Shown here in pieces: positions 29,546 through 38,567 of a stretch of 64,000 nt of DNA (position 1 is its first letter; the number at the start of each line of letters is the position of its first letter). This DNA is from an uncultured Burkholderiales bacterium. Its GTDB lineage: Bacteria > Pseudomonadota > Gammaproteobacteria > Burkholderiales > Burkholderiaceae_C. The notes below the pieces were generated by a model, which ran no database searches, was not told where the DNA came from, and saw only the letters and a program-made list of their open reading frames with translations. Position numbers and translations under genes: made by a program. Where the stretch lies: the NCBI GenBank assembly GCA_903822825.1, contig CAIJQQ010000035.1, positions 32,573-96,572 on the forward strand, read 5' to 3'.

Positions 29546-29974
29546 TCAGAAGTTCAGTGGCGGCGCCAGCGCAGGGGGCGGCCATCCTGCTTGGTAGATG
29601 CGTGCGGGGGTTGCCGAGGGCCAATCACGGCGCACGTGCTGGGGCGGGCACACCAGGCTGGCCAGCAAAACCGCGGCCAGCACAGCGCTGAGGTCTCCCA
29701 CGCACAGGCTGTCTTGGTCCGATTTGGGCAAGGACGTGGCCACACCCAGGGCGGGCGACTCGTCGTCGTTCACACTGAAGCTGGCCAGTGCTGCGCTGGC
29801 ATCTGCGCTGCCAATGCTGACAGGGGACAGGCTGCGCACCCCGTCCATGTGAAAGCCAGAGACCACGGACGCGCCCACATGGCTGTGCAAAAACGGCCCG
29901 ATGGACAGCAGCCCCATGAGGAGGACCACCATGCCCAGGCTCAGTCGCTGAAAAAGACGGTTGGGGTGTTGCAC
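29546..29974 (-). CDS. Small uncharacterised exported protein leading the metal-efflux operon
   Basis: Predicted 142-residue protein with an N-terminal signal-anchor (QRLSLGMVVLLMGLLSIGPF) followed by HSHVGA, an acidic middle segment, a second hydrophobic stretch (LSAVLAAVLLASLVCPP) and a Pro-rich C-terminus. I do not recognise a family with certainty; small His/Cys-containing proteins of this kind often precede czc- or cus-type operons. I placed the start at a GTG because a perfect TATAAT box on the minus strand is spaced so that transcription would begin exactly on that GTG; a longer frame to an ATG at 30010 is possible. Confidence 0.6.
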   Translation of the reverse strand: MQHPNRLFQRLSLGMVVLLMGLLSIGPFLHSHVGASVVSGFHMDGVRSLSPVSIGSADASAALASFSVNDDESPALGVATSLPKSDQDSLCVGDLSAVLAAVLLASLVCPPQHVRRDWPSATPARIYQAGWPPPALAPPLNF

Positions 29975-29980
29975 GGGTTC

Positions 29981-29986
29981 ATTATA
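29981..29986 (-). promoter_or_regulatory. Candidate -10 box of the metal-efflux operon
   Basis: TATAAT on the minus strand, ending seven bases before the GTG at 29974. There is no recognisable -35 hexamer; a palindrome at 30011-30024 lies at about -38 to -51, a position typical of an activator site. Confidence 0.55.
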
Positions 29987-30010
29987 GGAACCGGTCCGTG
30001 ATGCTGGCAT

Positions 30011-30024
30011 GTCCAGGCCTGGAC
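30011..30024. promoter_or_regulatory. Perfect 14-bp palindrome between divergent promoters
   Basis: GTCCAGGCCTGGAC is its own reverse complement. It sits between the metal-efflux operon promoter and the uvrD promoter. Binding by a metal-responsive regulator is a guess; no regulator gene of the CueR, CusR or CzcR type is adjacent. Confidence 0.45.
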
Positions 30025-30066
30025 GTTTATTAGCTGCGGTCCGGGTCAGAGGAGCGCTGGCCTTTT

Positions 30067-30072
30067 TACAAT
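30067..30072 (+). promoter_or_regulatory. Candidate -10 box of uvrD (leaderless)
   Basis: TACAAT ends seven bases before the uvrD ATG at 30079, which predicts transcription from the A of the start codon. No Shine-Dalgarno sequence and no good -35 hexamer are visible. Confidence 0.45.
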
Positions 30073-30078
30073 CGCTGC

Positions 30079-32490
30079 ATGACGTTTGATTTTGAAGCCT
30101 CGGCTTCGGCCCCCACTTTGGCATCTTCTCCCTTGCTGGCCATGCTCAATGAGGAGCAGCTCAAGGCGGTGACGCTGCCCGCCGAGCACGCGCTGATCCT
30201 GGCGGGGGCGGGGTCGGGCAAGACCCGTGTGCTGACCACCCGCATCGCCTGGCTGCTGCAGACCGGGCAGGTCAGCCCGGGCGGCATTTTGGCGGTGACC
30301 TTCACCAACAAGGCGGCCAAGGAGATGGTGGTGCGCCTGTCGTCCATGCTGCCCGTGAACGTGCGCGGCATGTGGATCGGCACCTTCCACGGTCTGTGCA
30401 ACCGTTTCTTGCGGGCGCATTGGCAGCTGGCGCAGTTGCCCCAGACTTTTCAGATTCTGGACACGCAGGACCAGCTCTCGGCCATCAAGCGGCTGTGCAA
30501 GCAGTTCAATGTGGACGAAGACCGCTTTCCCCCGAAGCAGCTGCAGTACTTCATTGCCGGCTGCAAGGAAGATGGCCACCGCGCCGCCAACGTGCCTGTG
30601 CGCGACGACGAGACCCGCCGCAAGGTTGAGATTTACCAGCTCTACGAAGATCAATGCCAGCGCGAAGGCGTGGTGGACTTTGGCGAGCTGATGCTGCGCT
30701 CGTATGAGCTGCTGCGCGACAACGCCCATGTGCGTGAGCACTACCGCCGCCGCTTCAGGCACACCCTGGTGGACGAGTTTCAGGACACCAACAAGCTGCA
30801 ATACGCCTGGCTCAAGCTGCTGACGGGTCTGCCCGGCGAGGGCAGTGGTGGTGCCATCTTGGCCGTGGGCGATGACGACCAGAGCATCTACGCCTTTCGC
30901 GGCGCGCGCGTGGGCAACATGGCCGACTTTGTGCGCGAGTTCCAGGTCCAGCACCAGATCAAGCTGGAGCAAAACTACCGCAGTTACAGCAACATCCTCG
31001 ACTCGGCCAACGAGCTGATCAGCCACAACAAGACCCGCTTGGGCAAAACCCTGCGCACCGATCAGGGTGCGGGCGAACCGGTGCGGGTGGTGGAGTCGAC
31101 CAGTGACTTCACCGAGGCCCAGTGGCTGGTCGACGAGGTGCGCCAGCTGGTCAAACAAGACGGTTTTGAGCGCAAGGAAATTGCGCTGCTGTACCGCAGC
31201 AACGCGCAAAGCCGGGTGCTCGAGACGGCGCTGTTCAACGCAGGGTTCCCGTACCGTGTGTACGGCGGCTTGCGCTTTTTCGAGCGGGCCGAGATCAAGC
31301 ATGCGCTGGCCTACCTGCGCCTGATGGAGAACCCCAACGACGACACCAGTTTTTTGCGGGTGGTCAACTTTCCGCCTCGGGGCATTGGGGCGCGGAGCAT
31401 TGAACAGCTGCAAGACGTGGCCCGTGCTGCGGGTTGCTCGCTGCACGATGGGGTGAGCGCCACCACCGGCAAAGCAGGGGCCAATCTGGCCGCTTTTGTG
31501 GCCATGGTCGATGTGCTGCGAGAGCAGACCGCGGGCAAAACCCTGCGCGAGATCATTGACCTCGTGATCGAAAAAACCGGGCTGTTGAACCACTACCGCG
31601 CCGAAAAAGAAGGCGCAGACAGGGTAGAGAACTTGGAAGAACTGGTCAACGCCGCGGAGAGTTTTGTCACGCAAGAAGGTTTTGGCCGCAGCGCCGTGGC
31701 CATGCCGCAGGGCAGTTCAGGATTGACGCAAAGCCCGGCCAGCCAGGGGCTGGTGGGCGATGCATCCGATGCGCCTGTCGATGAGTTCTCGGAAGACGGC
31801 GTCACCATGAGCCCCCTGGCGGCGTTTTTGACCCATGCTGCACTGGAAGCCGGCGACAACCAGGCCCAGGCCGGTGAAGACGCGATCCAGCTCATGAGCG
31901 TGCACGCCAGCAAGGGGCTGGAATTCGATGCGGTGTTCATCACAGGGCTCGAAGAGGGTTTGTTCCCGCACGAAAACGCGATGAACGACTTCGATGGCCT
32001 CGAAGAAGAACGCCGTCTGATGTACGTGGCCATCACCCGCGCCCGCAAGCGCTTGTACCTCAGCCATTCGCAAACCCGCATGCTGCATGGCCAGACCCGA
32101 TACAACCTCAAAAGCCGCTTTTTTGACGAACTGCCTGAGCATTGCCTCAAGTGGATCACGCCCAAAACCGCAGGGTTTGGCACGGGCGTGGGCTCGGGCA
32201 TGAACGCCGGTGGATGGAACAACACCCCTGCGCAAACCCGCCAGGCCCGGCCTGCTTGGGGCCAGAGCAGCCTGAGCGCGGAGACCTACAAGAGCCCGCC
32301 CGTGCCCGTGCAAAAAGCCGCGCCCGAGCACGGCATCACCGCAGGCAAGCAGGTCTTCCACACCAAGTTCGGTGAAGGCAAGGTGTTGGCCGTTGAAGGC
32401 ACAGGCGCCGACGCCCGTGCGCAGGTGAACTTCCCGCGCCACGGCGTCAAGTGGCTGGCCCTGAGTGTGGCCAAACTCACCCTGGTTTGA
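30079..32490 (+). CDS. uvrD: DNA helicase II, UvrD/PcrA type
   Basis: 3'-5' superfamily 1A DNA helicase for nucleotide excision and mismatch repair, 803 residues. It has the Q motif (LNEEQLKAVTLP), Walker A LAGAGSGKT, motif Ia TFTNKAAKEM, Walker B LVDEFQDTN, motif III AVGDDDQSIYAFRGA, motif IV QNYRS, motif V TVHASKGLE-like MSVHASKGLEFD and motif VI VAITRARKRLYL. The C-terminus carries the Tudor-like RNA-polymerase-interacting segment (VFHTKFGEGKVLAVEG) typical of UvrD/PcrA rather than Rep. An alternative ATG 21 codons in, just before the Q motif, cannot be excluded. Confidence 0.95.
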   Translation: MTFDFEASASAPTLASSPLLAMLNEEQLKAVTLPAEHALILAGAGSGKTRVLTTRIAWLLQTGQVSPGGILAVTFTNKAAKEMVVRLSSMLPVNVRGMWIGTFHGLCNRFLRAHWQLAQLPQTFQILDTQDQLSAIKRLCKQFNVDEDRFPPKQLQYFIAGCKEDGHRAANVPVRDDETRRKVEIYQLYEDQCQREGVVDFGELMLRSYELLRDNAHVREHYRRRFRHTLVDEFQDTNKLQYAWLKLLTGLPGEGSGGAILAVGDDDQSIYAFRGARVGNMADFVREFQVQHQIKLEQNYRSYSNILDSANELISHNKTRLGKTLRTDQGAGEPVRVVESTSDFTEAQWLVDEVRQLVKQDGFERKEIALLYRSNAQSRVLETALFNAGFPYRVYGGLRFFERAEIKHALAYLRLMENPNDDTSFLRVVNFPPRGIGARSIEQLQDVARAAGCSLHDGVSATTGKAGANLAAFVAMVDVLREQTAGKTLREIIDLVIEKTGLLNHYRAEKEGADRVENLEELVNAAESFVTQEGFGRSAVAMPQGSSGLTQSPASQGLVGDASDAPVDEFSEDGVTMSPLAAFLTHAALEAGDNQAQAGEDAIQLMSVHASKGLEFDAVFITGLEEGLFPHENAMNDFDGLEEERRLMYVAITRARKRLYLSHSQTRMLHGQTRYNLKSRFFDELPEHCLKWITPKTAGFGTGVGSGMNAGGWNNTPAQTRQARPAWGQSSLSAETYKSPPVPVQKAAPEHGITAGKQVFHTKFGEGKVLAVEGTGADARAQVNFPRHGVKWLALSVAKLTLV

Positions 32491-32512
32491 ATTTTTCTGA
32501 AGAAAGCTCCCC

Positions 32513-32989
32513 ATGAAAATTACCCAAGACACCGTCGTCACCATGCACTACAAAGTGGTGAACGCACAGGGCCAGTTGCTCGACAAGGCGCAAGAGCCCA
32601 CGTCGTACTTGCACGGGGGCTACGACAACACCCTGCCCAAGATCGAAGAAGCACTGGAAGGTCAGGAAGTGGGTTTTGCCACCACGCTGAACCTGTCGGC
32701 CGCCGACGCCTTTGGCGAGCGAGATGAGAGCCTGGTGCAGACCATCTCCAAAAAAGACTTTCCACCGGGCGTCAAGGTGGGCGGTCAGCTGCGTGGCCGC
32801 GCGGCCGACGGGCAAGAGCAGGTATTCAATGTGGTCAAGATCAAGGGCGACCAAGTCATTTTGGACGCCAACCACCCCTGGGCGGGTCAAAATTTGAGCT
32901 TGAGCCTGAAGGTGCTCGAAGTGCGCGCGGCCTCGGCCGACGAGGTTACCCACCGCCACGCGCATGGTGCGCACGGCCACCACCACTGA
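32513..32989 (+). CDS. slyD: FKBP-type peptidyl-prolyl isomerase SlyD
   Basis: Cytoplasmic prolyl isomerase and chaperone of 158 residues, with an FKBP domain interrupted by the insert-in-flap chaperone domain (YLHGGYDNTLPKIEEALEGQ, DAFGERDESLVQ). The C-terminal tail is short and histidine-rich (THRHAHGAHGHHH), the metal-binding feature that in other bacteria supplies nickel to hydrogenase. Start at the ATG after GAAAGCTCCCC. Its stop is two bases from the convergent membrane-protein gene. Confidence 0.95.
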   Translation: MKITQDTVVTMHYKVVNAQGQLLDKAQEPTSYLHGGYDNTLPKIEEALEGQEVGFATTLNLSAADAFGERDESLVQTISKKDFPPGVKVGGQLRGRAADGQEQVFNVVKIKGDQVILDANHPWAGQNLSLSLKVLEVRAASADEVTHRHAHGAHGHHH

Positions 32990-32991
32990 GC

Positions 32992-33789
32992 CTAAGCCAG
33001 CGTTTGCTCGGTGGTGCTGGCGCTGAAGCAGGCCTTGACGGTGAACAACATCGATGTGAAGAACATCGCGGTCACCATCAGGGCCAGCGGCATGAGGACC
33101 GCCATCAGCATCTGTGCGTCGCCCAGCAAGCTGGCCACCAAAAGCGCCACCAAGCCTGAGCTTGCAAAAATAGCCATCCAGCACAATGTGTAAACCGTGA
33201 AGGCGGCTTTGTTGCGCCAGCAGGCCATCCAACTGAAGAACAGGCTTTTGACGGGATCGATCTGCTGCCAGAACACCAAGGCTGGCGCGTGCCAGAACAG
33301 CATGGACAGCGGCACATAAAGCAGCATCGTTGTCCAGAGCGCCATCTGAAAGGCTTCGCTGTTGACAAGCTCAGGACTGACGGTGGCGCCGCCCAAATAG
33401 ACTTTGGCGAAACTCCCGCCATCGACCAAGACGGAAACGGCCATCAGCAGCAACAAACCCGCGGCATAAAGCCCGCCCAAAATCAGCATGGGTTTGCGTT
33501 GCGTTTTGTCTTTGAAGGCAGACAGCAAAATGGCCGGCATGGGGAACAAGCCCTCGCTGGCTTTTTGGGTGGCCGCCATGATGCCCGCCGTCAGTCCCGG
33601 CAGAAGCAACAGCGCCAGAGCGCCTCCAATGAAGGGCAGCATGGACACCAGTGAGACCACGGCCATGAACAAAAAGAACAGGCCCGACATGGCCAGAGGT
33701 TGGCGCCAGAAGGTGCGTATGCCCAGCACGGTCCACTGAAGGCCTTCGCGGGCTGGGACGGTGCGCAAGTTCATGGTGGGTTGTGGCAT
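32992..33789 (-). CDS. BPSS1780-family membrane protein
   Basis: Integral membrane protein of 265 residues with about six hydrophobic segments and the short conserved N-terminal region (RTVPAREGLQWTVLGIRTFW) seen in betaproteobacterial proteins of this uncharacterised family. The ATG at 33789 overlaps the stop codon of thrB (TGATG), so it is translationally coupled to homoserine kinase. No biochemical role is known to me. Confidence 0.8.
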   Translation of the reverse strand: MPQPTMNLRTVPAREGLQWTVLGIRTFWRQPLAMSGLFFLFMAVVSLVSMLPFIGGALALLLLPGLTAGIMAATQKASEGLFPMPAILLSAFKDKTQRKPMLILGGLYAAGLLLLMAVSVLVDGGSFAKVYLGGATVSPELVNSEAFQMALWTTMLLYVPLSMLFWHAPALVFWQQIDPVKSLFFSWMACWRNKAAFTVYTLCWMAIFASSGLVALLVASLLGDAQMLMAVLMPLALMVTAMFFTSMLFTVKACFSASTTEQTLA

Positions 33790-34739
33790 CAAAGGTGGAC
33801 AGGTTGTGCAAGGCGTCCACGCAGCACCCGTTCAAAGTGGGTGGGGTCGTGGGGTTTGAGCATCGAAGCTTCGCGGGGCAAGTGATAGTCCCACAAACGC
33901 GAGATCCAGAACCGCAAAGCCCCTGCGCGCAAAAGGGCCGGCAGCAAAGAGCGCTCTGCTGCACTCAAGGGGCGCACCGCCGTGTAGCCCTTGAGCATGG
34001 CTTGGGCGCGATCGTTGTCGTGCACGCCAGTGGGCAGGTCAATGCACCAATCGTTCAGGCACACACTCAGGTCAAACAACCAGGTGTCCACGCCTGCGAA
34101 ATAGAAATCAAAAAAGCCGGTCATCTGCTCGCCGACAAACATGACGTTGTCGCGGAACAGGTCGGCGTGCACCGGCCCACGGGGCAGCGCGGTGTAAGCG
34201 CTGCTGGCGGCCACATGGTTTTGGTAAGCCAGTTCGCTGCGCAGCAGGGCGGCTTGGGACTCGTCCAGGTGAGGCAACACCACGGGCACGGTCTCGTTCC
34301 ACCATGCCAGGCCACGCAGGTTGGGTTGGCTGCGGTTGTAGTCGCTTCCTGCCAGGTGCATGCGCGCCAACATGTCGCCCACGGCGGCGCAATGCACGGT
34401 TTGGGGTAGCAATTGGCTTTTGCCTGCGAGTTTGTTCACCACTGCAGCAGGCTTGCCGTTCACGGTGTGCAGGATGTCGCCGTCGCGGTTGGCCGCTGGG
34501 TCGGGCACCGGTATGCCACGGCCCGCCAGGTGCTTCATCAGGTGCAAGTAAAACGGCAGTTGCTCCTGCGTCAGGCGCTCGAACAAGGTGAGCACGTACT
34601 CACCTTGGGTCGTGGTGGCGAAGTAATTGGTGTTCTCGATGCCGCCCTCAATGCCGCGCAATTCGGTGAGGGTCCCCAGGTCCAGGGACTGCATCAGGCT
34701 GTCGGCCTGCACGAGAGTGACTTCGGTGAATACCGCCAT
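33789..34739 (-). CDS. thrB: Homoserine kinase, aminoglycoside-phosphotransferase-fold type
   Basis: Phosphorylates homoserine in threonine biosynthesis. The 316-residue protein starts MAVFTEVTLVQADSLMQSLD and has the family segments GIEGGIENTNYF, LPRGPVHADLFRDNVMF (catalytic Asp in HADLFRDN) and FFDFYFAGVDTWLFDLSV. It belongs to the choline-kinase-like ThrB class common in beta- and alphaproteobacteria, not the GHMP class. I chose the ATG at 34739 because the sequence before it is not family-like. Confidence 0.94.
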   Translation of the reverse strand: MAVFTEVTLVQADSLMQSLDLGTLTELRGIEGGIENTNYFATTTQGEYVLTLFERLTQEQLPFYLHLMKHLAGRGIPVPDPAANRDGDILHTVNGKPAAVVNKLAGKSQLLPQTVHCAAVGDMLARMHLAGSDYNRSQPNLRGLAWWNETVPVVLPHLDESQAALLRSELAYQNHVAASSAYTALPRGPVHADLFRDNVMFVGEQMTGFFDFYFAGVDTWLFDLSVCLNDWCIDLPTGVHDNDRAQAMLKGYTAVRPLSAAERSLLPALLRAGALRFWISRLWDYHLPREASMLKPHDPTHFERVLRGRLAQPVHL

Positions 34740-34908
34740 GGGAAGAGGGTCAAAGCGCCAGGAGTGGTTCTGACTGAGGTGAGAAAGTGACGATTGTAGA
34801 GGGCGAAAAGCGATCAATGACCCGCAAAGGGCTGACTGCGCTTTGCCACATCACCCTGCCGCAGGCCAGGCCCCAAACCATGGTGGTTTTTCGTGTGCAA
34901 AGCCGGTA

Positions 34909-34914
34909 CACAAT
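34909..34914 (+). promoter_or_regulatory. Candidate -10 box of polA (leaderless)
   Basis: CACAAT within GGTACACAAT ends seven bases before the polA ATG at 34921, so the predicted first base is the start codon. GGGGG lies directly before the ATG but is too close to act as a normal ribosome site. Confidence 0.4.
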
Positions 34915-34920
34915 CGGGGG

Positions 34921-37761
34921 ATGAGCGAAAACACCCCCGAAACATCCAAGCCGACCCTCTTGTTGGTCGACGGCTCCAGCTACCTGTACCGAGCTTTCCA
35001 CGCCATGCCCGACCTGCGGGCCGTGCCCGGTGACCCGACGAGTGCCGCTACCGGGGCCATTCGCGGCATGATCAACATGATGGAGCGCTTGCGCAAGGAT
35101 GTGCCGGCCCGCTATGCCGTGTGCGTGTTCGATGCCAAGGGCCCCACTTTCCGCGACGAGCTGTACCCCGAGTACAAAGCCAACCGCAGCCCCATGCCCG
35201 ATGACCTGCGAAGTCAAATCGAGCCGATCCACGGGCTGGTGCGCCTGATGGGCTGGACGGTGCTGGATGTGCCAGGCGTGGAAGCAGACGATGTGATCGC
35301 CACCTTGGCCCATGTGGCCGCTCAGCAAGGCATCCAAGTCACGGTGTCGAGTGGCGACAAGGACCTGAGCCAGTTGGTGAACGAGCGCATCACCATCATC
35401 GACACCATGAACGGCAAGGTGCGTGATGTGGCGGGCGTGACGGCCGAGTTTGGCGTGCCGCCTTCGCTCATGATCGATTACCAAACCTTGGTGGGCGACA
35501 CGGTGGACAACGTGCCCGGCGTGGCCAAGGTCGGCCCCAAGACCGCCGCCAAGTGGTTGATGGAATACGGCTCGCTCGACCAACTGATGGCCAACGCGCA
35601 AGACATCAAAGGTGTGGCGGGCGAGAACCTGCGCCAGGCGGTGGACTGGTTGCCCAAGGGCCGGGCTCTTGTGACCATGAAAACCGATTGCGACCTGAGC
35701 GCCTGGGTGCCCGACTTGCCGTCGTTCGCCAGCCTGCACCTGCACGAGCCTGACAAAGACAAGCTGCTCGATTTTTACCAAACTTATGGTTTCAAGGGGC
35801 TGGTGCAGTCGCTGGGGGGGGCCATGCCAGCGCCCGCACCCAAAGCCAAAACGCCCAAGCCCAAAGACACGGGCATGGGTGATCTTTTCGGCTTGGCGCC
35901 AGACGCACAGCCGGCTGCATTGCTGGAGTTGGACAGCGCCGCCAGTGCGGTGCAAGGTGACTTGAAATACGACACCGTGCTCGATTGGGCCGCGTTCGAC
36001 GCTTGGCTGGCCCGCATTGAACAAGCGCCGCTCACCGCCATCGACACCGAAACCACCTCGCTCGATGCCATGCGTGCCGAGATCGTGGGCATATCATTGA
36101 GTGTCACGCCTGGCGAGGCGGTCTACATCCCGCTGGCGCACAACGGCCCGGGTGCGCCCGAGCAACTTCCGATGGTTGATGTGCTGGCCAAACTCAAGCC
36201 CTGGCTTGAAAACCCGGCTCGCCTCAAACTGGGCCAGAACATCAAATACGACCGCCATGTGTTCGCCAACCACGGCATCGAAGTGCAGGGCTACGCGCAC
36301 GACACCATGCTGGAAAGCTATGTGCTTGAAGTGCACAAGCCCCACGGTCTGACCAGCCTGGCTGAGCGCCATGTGGGCCGCAGGGGCGTGACTTACGAAG
36401 ACCTGTGCGGCAAGGGTGCGCACCAGATCCCGTTTGCCCAGGTGGACTTGGACAAAGCCGCGCACTATTCGTGCGAAGACTCTGACCAATGCCTCGACGT
36501 GCACTTGGCGCTGTGGCCGCAGATCGAAGCCCATGCCGGTCTCAAGTACGTTTACGAGCTTGAAATCGCCACCAGCGAAGCGCTGTTCCGCATCGAGCGC
36601 AACGGCGTGCTGATCGACGCGCCGACACTGGCTGCGCAGAGTCAAGCGCTGGGCGAGCGCATCGTGCAGCTTGAAACCGAGGCCTACGAGATCGCGGGCC
36701 AGCCCTTCAACCTGGCCAGCCCCAAGCAGCTGGGCGAAATTTTCTTTGACAAGCTGGGCCTGCCCGTCATCAAGAAAACCGCTACGGGCGCGCGCAGCAC
36801 CGACGAAGAAGTGTTGGAAAAACTGGCCGAAGACTACCCGCTGCCTGCCCGCATTCTGGAGCACCGCAGTCTTTCAAAACTCAAGGGCACTTACACCGAC
36901 AAGCTGGCGCAACTGGCCTTGCCGCGCACAGGACGCGTGCACACGCATTACGCGCAGGCCGTGGCCGTCACAGGCCGCTTGTCGAGCAACGAGCCCAACC
37001 TGCAAAACATCCCGGTGCGAACCGCCGAAGGCCGCAAGGTGCGCGAGGCCTTTGTAGCCCCCGCAGGCTGGGTGATTGCGAGTGCCGATTACAGCCAGAT
37101 CGAGCTGCGCATCATGGCGCACCTGAGCGATGACCCGGCCTTGCTCAAAGCCTTCCATGAGGGCCTCGATGTGCACAAGGCCACAGCTGCCGAGGTGTTT
37201 GGCGCAACGCCCGACACGGTGAGCAGCGAGCAGCGCCGTTACGCCAAGACCATCAACTTCGGCCTGATCTACGGCATGAGCGCGTTCGGTCTGGCCAAGG
37301 CGCTCACCATCGACAACACGGCGGCCAAGAACTACATCACCCGCTACTTCGAGCGTTTTGCCGGGGTCAAGCACTACATGGACGCCACCCGCGAACAGGC
37401 CAAGGCGCTGGGTTATGTCGAGACCGTGTTTGGCAGACGCCTGGTCCTGCCCGAGATCAACAGCCCCAACGGCCCGCGCCGCGCCGGAGCCGAGCGCGCC
37501 GCCATCAACGCGCCCATGCAGGGCACAGCCGCTGACCTGATCAAGCTGAGCATGGTGGCGGTGCAAAAAGCGCTGGACGAGCAGGGCAAGGCGACCAAAG
37601 TCATCATGCAGGTGCACGACGAATTGGTGTTTGAAGTGCCCGAGTCAGAAGTTGAATGGGTGCGCACCGAAGTGCCGCGCCTCATGGCGGGCGTGGCCGA
37701 CCTGAAGGTGCCGCTCTTGGCCGAAGTGGGCTTTGGGCCGAACTGGGAACAGGCGCACTGA
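34921..37761 (+). CDS. polA: DNA polymerase I
   Basis: Repair and Okazaki-fragment-processing polymerase of 946 residues. The 5' nuclease domain spans about 1-290 (LLVDGSSYLYRAFHAMPDLR, PGVEADDVIATL, SGDKDLSQLV). The 3'-5' exonuclease domain keeps the metal-binding DxE in AIDTETTSLD, so proofreading should be active. The polymerase domain has motif A DYSQIELRIMAHL, motif B RRYAKTINFGLIYGM and motif C QVHDELVFEV. A Pro/Lys-rich linker separates the nuclease domains. A REP-like repeat begins ten bases after the stop. Confidence 0.97.
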   Translation: MSENTPETSKPTLLLVDGSSYLYRAFHAMPDLRAVPGDPTSAATGAIRGMINMMERLRKDVPARYAVCVFDAKGPTFRDELYPEYKANRSPMPDDLRSQIEPIHGLVRLMGWTVLDVPGVEADDVIATLAHVAAQQGIQVTVSSGDKDLSQLVNERITIIDTMNGKVRDVAGVTAEFGVPPSLMIDYQTLVGDTVDNVPGVAKVGPKTAAKWLMEYGSLDQLMANAQDIKGVAGENLRQAVDWLPKGRALVTMKTDCDLSAWVPDLPSFASLHLHEPDKDKLLDFYQTYGFKGLVQSLGGAMPAPAPKAKTPKPKDTGMGDLFGLAPDAQPAALLELDSAASAVQGDLKYDTVLDWAAFDAWLARIEQAPLTAIDTETTSLDAMRAEIVGISLSVTPGEAVYIPLAHNGPGAPEQLPMVDVLAKLKPWLENPARLKLGQNIKYDRHVFANHGIEVQGYAHDTMLESYVLEVHKPHGLTSLAERHVGRRGVTYEDLCGKGAHQIPFAQVDLDKAAHYSCEDSDQCLDVHLALWPQIEAHAGLKYVYELEIATSEALFRIERNGVLIDAPTLAAQSQALGERIVQLETEAYEIAGQPFNLASPKQLGEIFFDKLGLPVIKKTATGARSTDEEVLEKLAEDYPLPARILEHRSLSKLKGTYTDKLAQLALPRTGRVHTHYAQAVAVTGRLSSNEPNLQNIPVRTAEGRKVREAFVAPAGWVIASADYSQIELRIMAHLSDDPALLKAFHEGLDVHKATAAEVFGATPDTVSSEQRRYAKTINFGLIYGMSAFGLAKALTIDNTAAKNYITRYFERFAGVKHYMDATREQAKALGYVETVFGRRLVLPEINSPNGPRRAGAERAAINAPMQGTAADLIKLSMVAVQKALDEQGKATKVIMQVHDELVFEVPESEVEWVRTEVPRLMAGVADLKVPLLAEVGFGPNWEQAH

Positions 37762-37770
37762 ACCTCTTCT

Positions 37771-37829
37771 TGTGGGAGCGGCGCCCTCGCCGCGAAAAGC
37801 CCTCGCCGATCGCCCAAGGGGGGCTCTAC
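37771..37829. repeat. REP/BIME-like palindromic repeat, copy 1
   Basis: GTGGGAGCGGCGCCCTCGCC followed by GCGAAAAG forms a REP-type unit, and a second, less perfect unit lies in inverted orientation (GGGGGGCTCTAC at the end). The first 25 bases from GGAGCG differ at only two positions from the copy at 40339. The element fills the space between polA and gst and supplies the gst stop codon. Confidence 0.7.
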
Positions 37830-38479
37830 AAAATCGGTGCCGGTTCTTTCCATGGTTCGTGCTTTTGCATGATGGCCTCGAACAGCGAAGCCCCCTCAAA
37901 CGCTGCCAACCAAGCGGCCAAGGCGGTCCAGGCCTGCGCCGCAAACCAGATCGGGTCGGTGTGGGCGTATTGCCGCACAAAGGGGGCGATGGCCGCGTCT
38001 TGCAATCCAAAGCGGTGACCTGCCAGACAGGCTTGTGCCTGCAAGCATGCATCCAACCCGTGCAGCCAGGCGGCGGCCAGGTCTCGGTCGGCCATGCCGT
38101 TTTCCAGCCCCGCACGGTTGGGGTATTTGTATCGGTCCAATTGGTGCTTGAAAGGCCCGTCGTTGTGCGCGATCAGGGCGAGTGCATCGGCCATGCCCGC
38201 ATCTGTCGCTGGCAACCAGCCCAGCGGGTCATGCTGGTGCAGAGCCCAGAACATGATGTCCAGACTTTGCTCCAGCACGTCGCGGCCCGCAGTTCCGGGC
38301 AGCCACAGCACCGGCACCGTGCCTTTGGGCGACAGGGCCAGCAAGTGGGCGGGTTTGTTTTTCAACACCACTTCGCGGTGTTCAATGGCGATGCCGCTGG
38401 CGTGCAGCGCCAGGCGTGCGCGCATGGCGTAGGGGCAGCGGCGAAATGAGTAAAGGACGGGCAGGGCAGCGACAGACAT
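37826..38479 (-). CDS. Glutathione S-transferase family protein
   Basis: Predicted soluble protein of 217 residues. The N-terminal thioredoxin-like domain has LYSFRRCPYAMRARLAL (Cys-Pro-Tyr-Ala, the omega/beta-type active-site pattern) and the cis-Pro region KGTVPVLWL; an all-helical C-terminal domain follows. The substrate is unknown. Transcription from a TAAACT box at 38486-38491 would begin on the ATG. Confidence 0.88.
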   Translation of the reverse strand: MSVAALPVLYSFRRCPYAMRARLALHASGIAIEHREVVLKNKPAHLLALSPKGTVPVLWLPGTAGRDVLEQSLDIMFWALHQHDPLGWLPATDAGMADALALIAHNDGPFKHQLDRYKYPNRAGLENGMADRDLAAAWLHGLDACLQAQACLAGHRFGLQDAAIAPFVRQYAHTDPIWFAAQAWTALAAWLAAFEGASLFEAIMQKHEPWKEPAPIL

Positions 38480-38485
38480 GCGGGC

Positions 38486-38491
38486 AGTTTA
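38486..38491 (-). promoter_or_regulatory. Candidate -10 box of the gst gene (leaderless)
   Basis: On the minus strand TAAACT ends seven bases before the ATG at 38479. It matches the pattern of several other genes in the window; no Shine-Dalgarno sequence is visible. Confidence 0.35.
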
Positions 38492-38567
38492 AATCGCACC
38501 CGGGTGCAAGCCGACAGTTCCTGTGTCAAGATGAGCACCCTCTTATTTTGGTACACGGAGACTTGCC

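Noticed and set aside
30046..31674. A 542-codon open frame antisense to uvrD
   Set aside because: No family resemblance; it exists because GC-rich third positions remove stops on the opposite strand.
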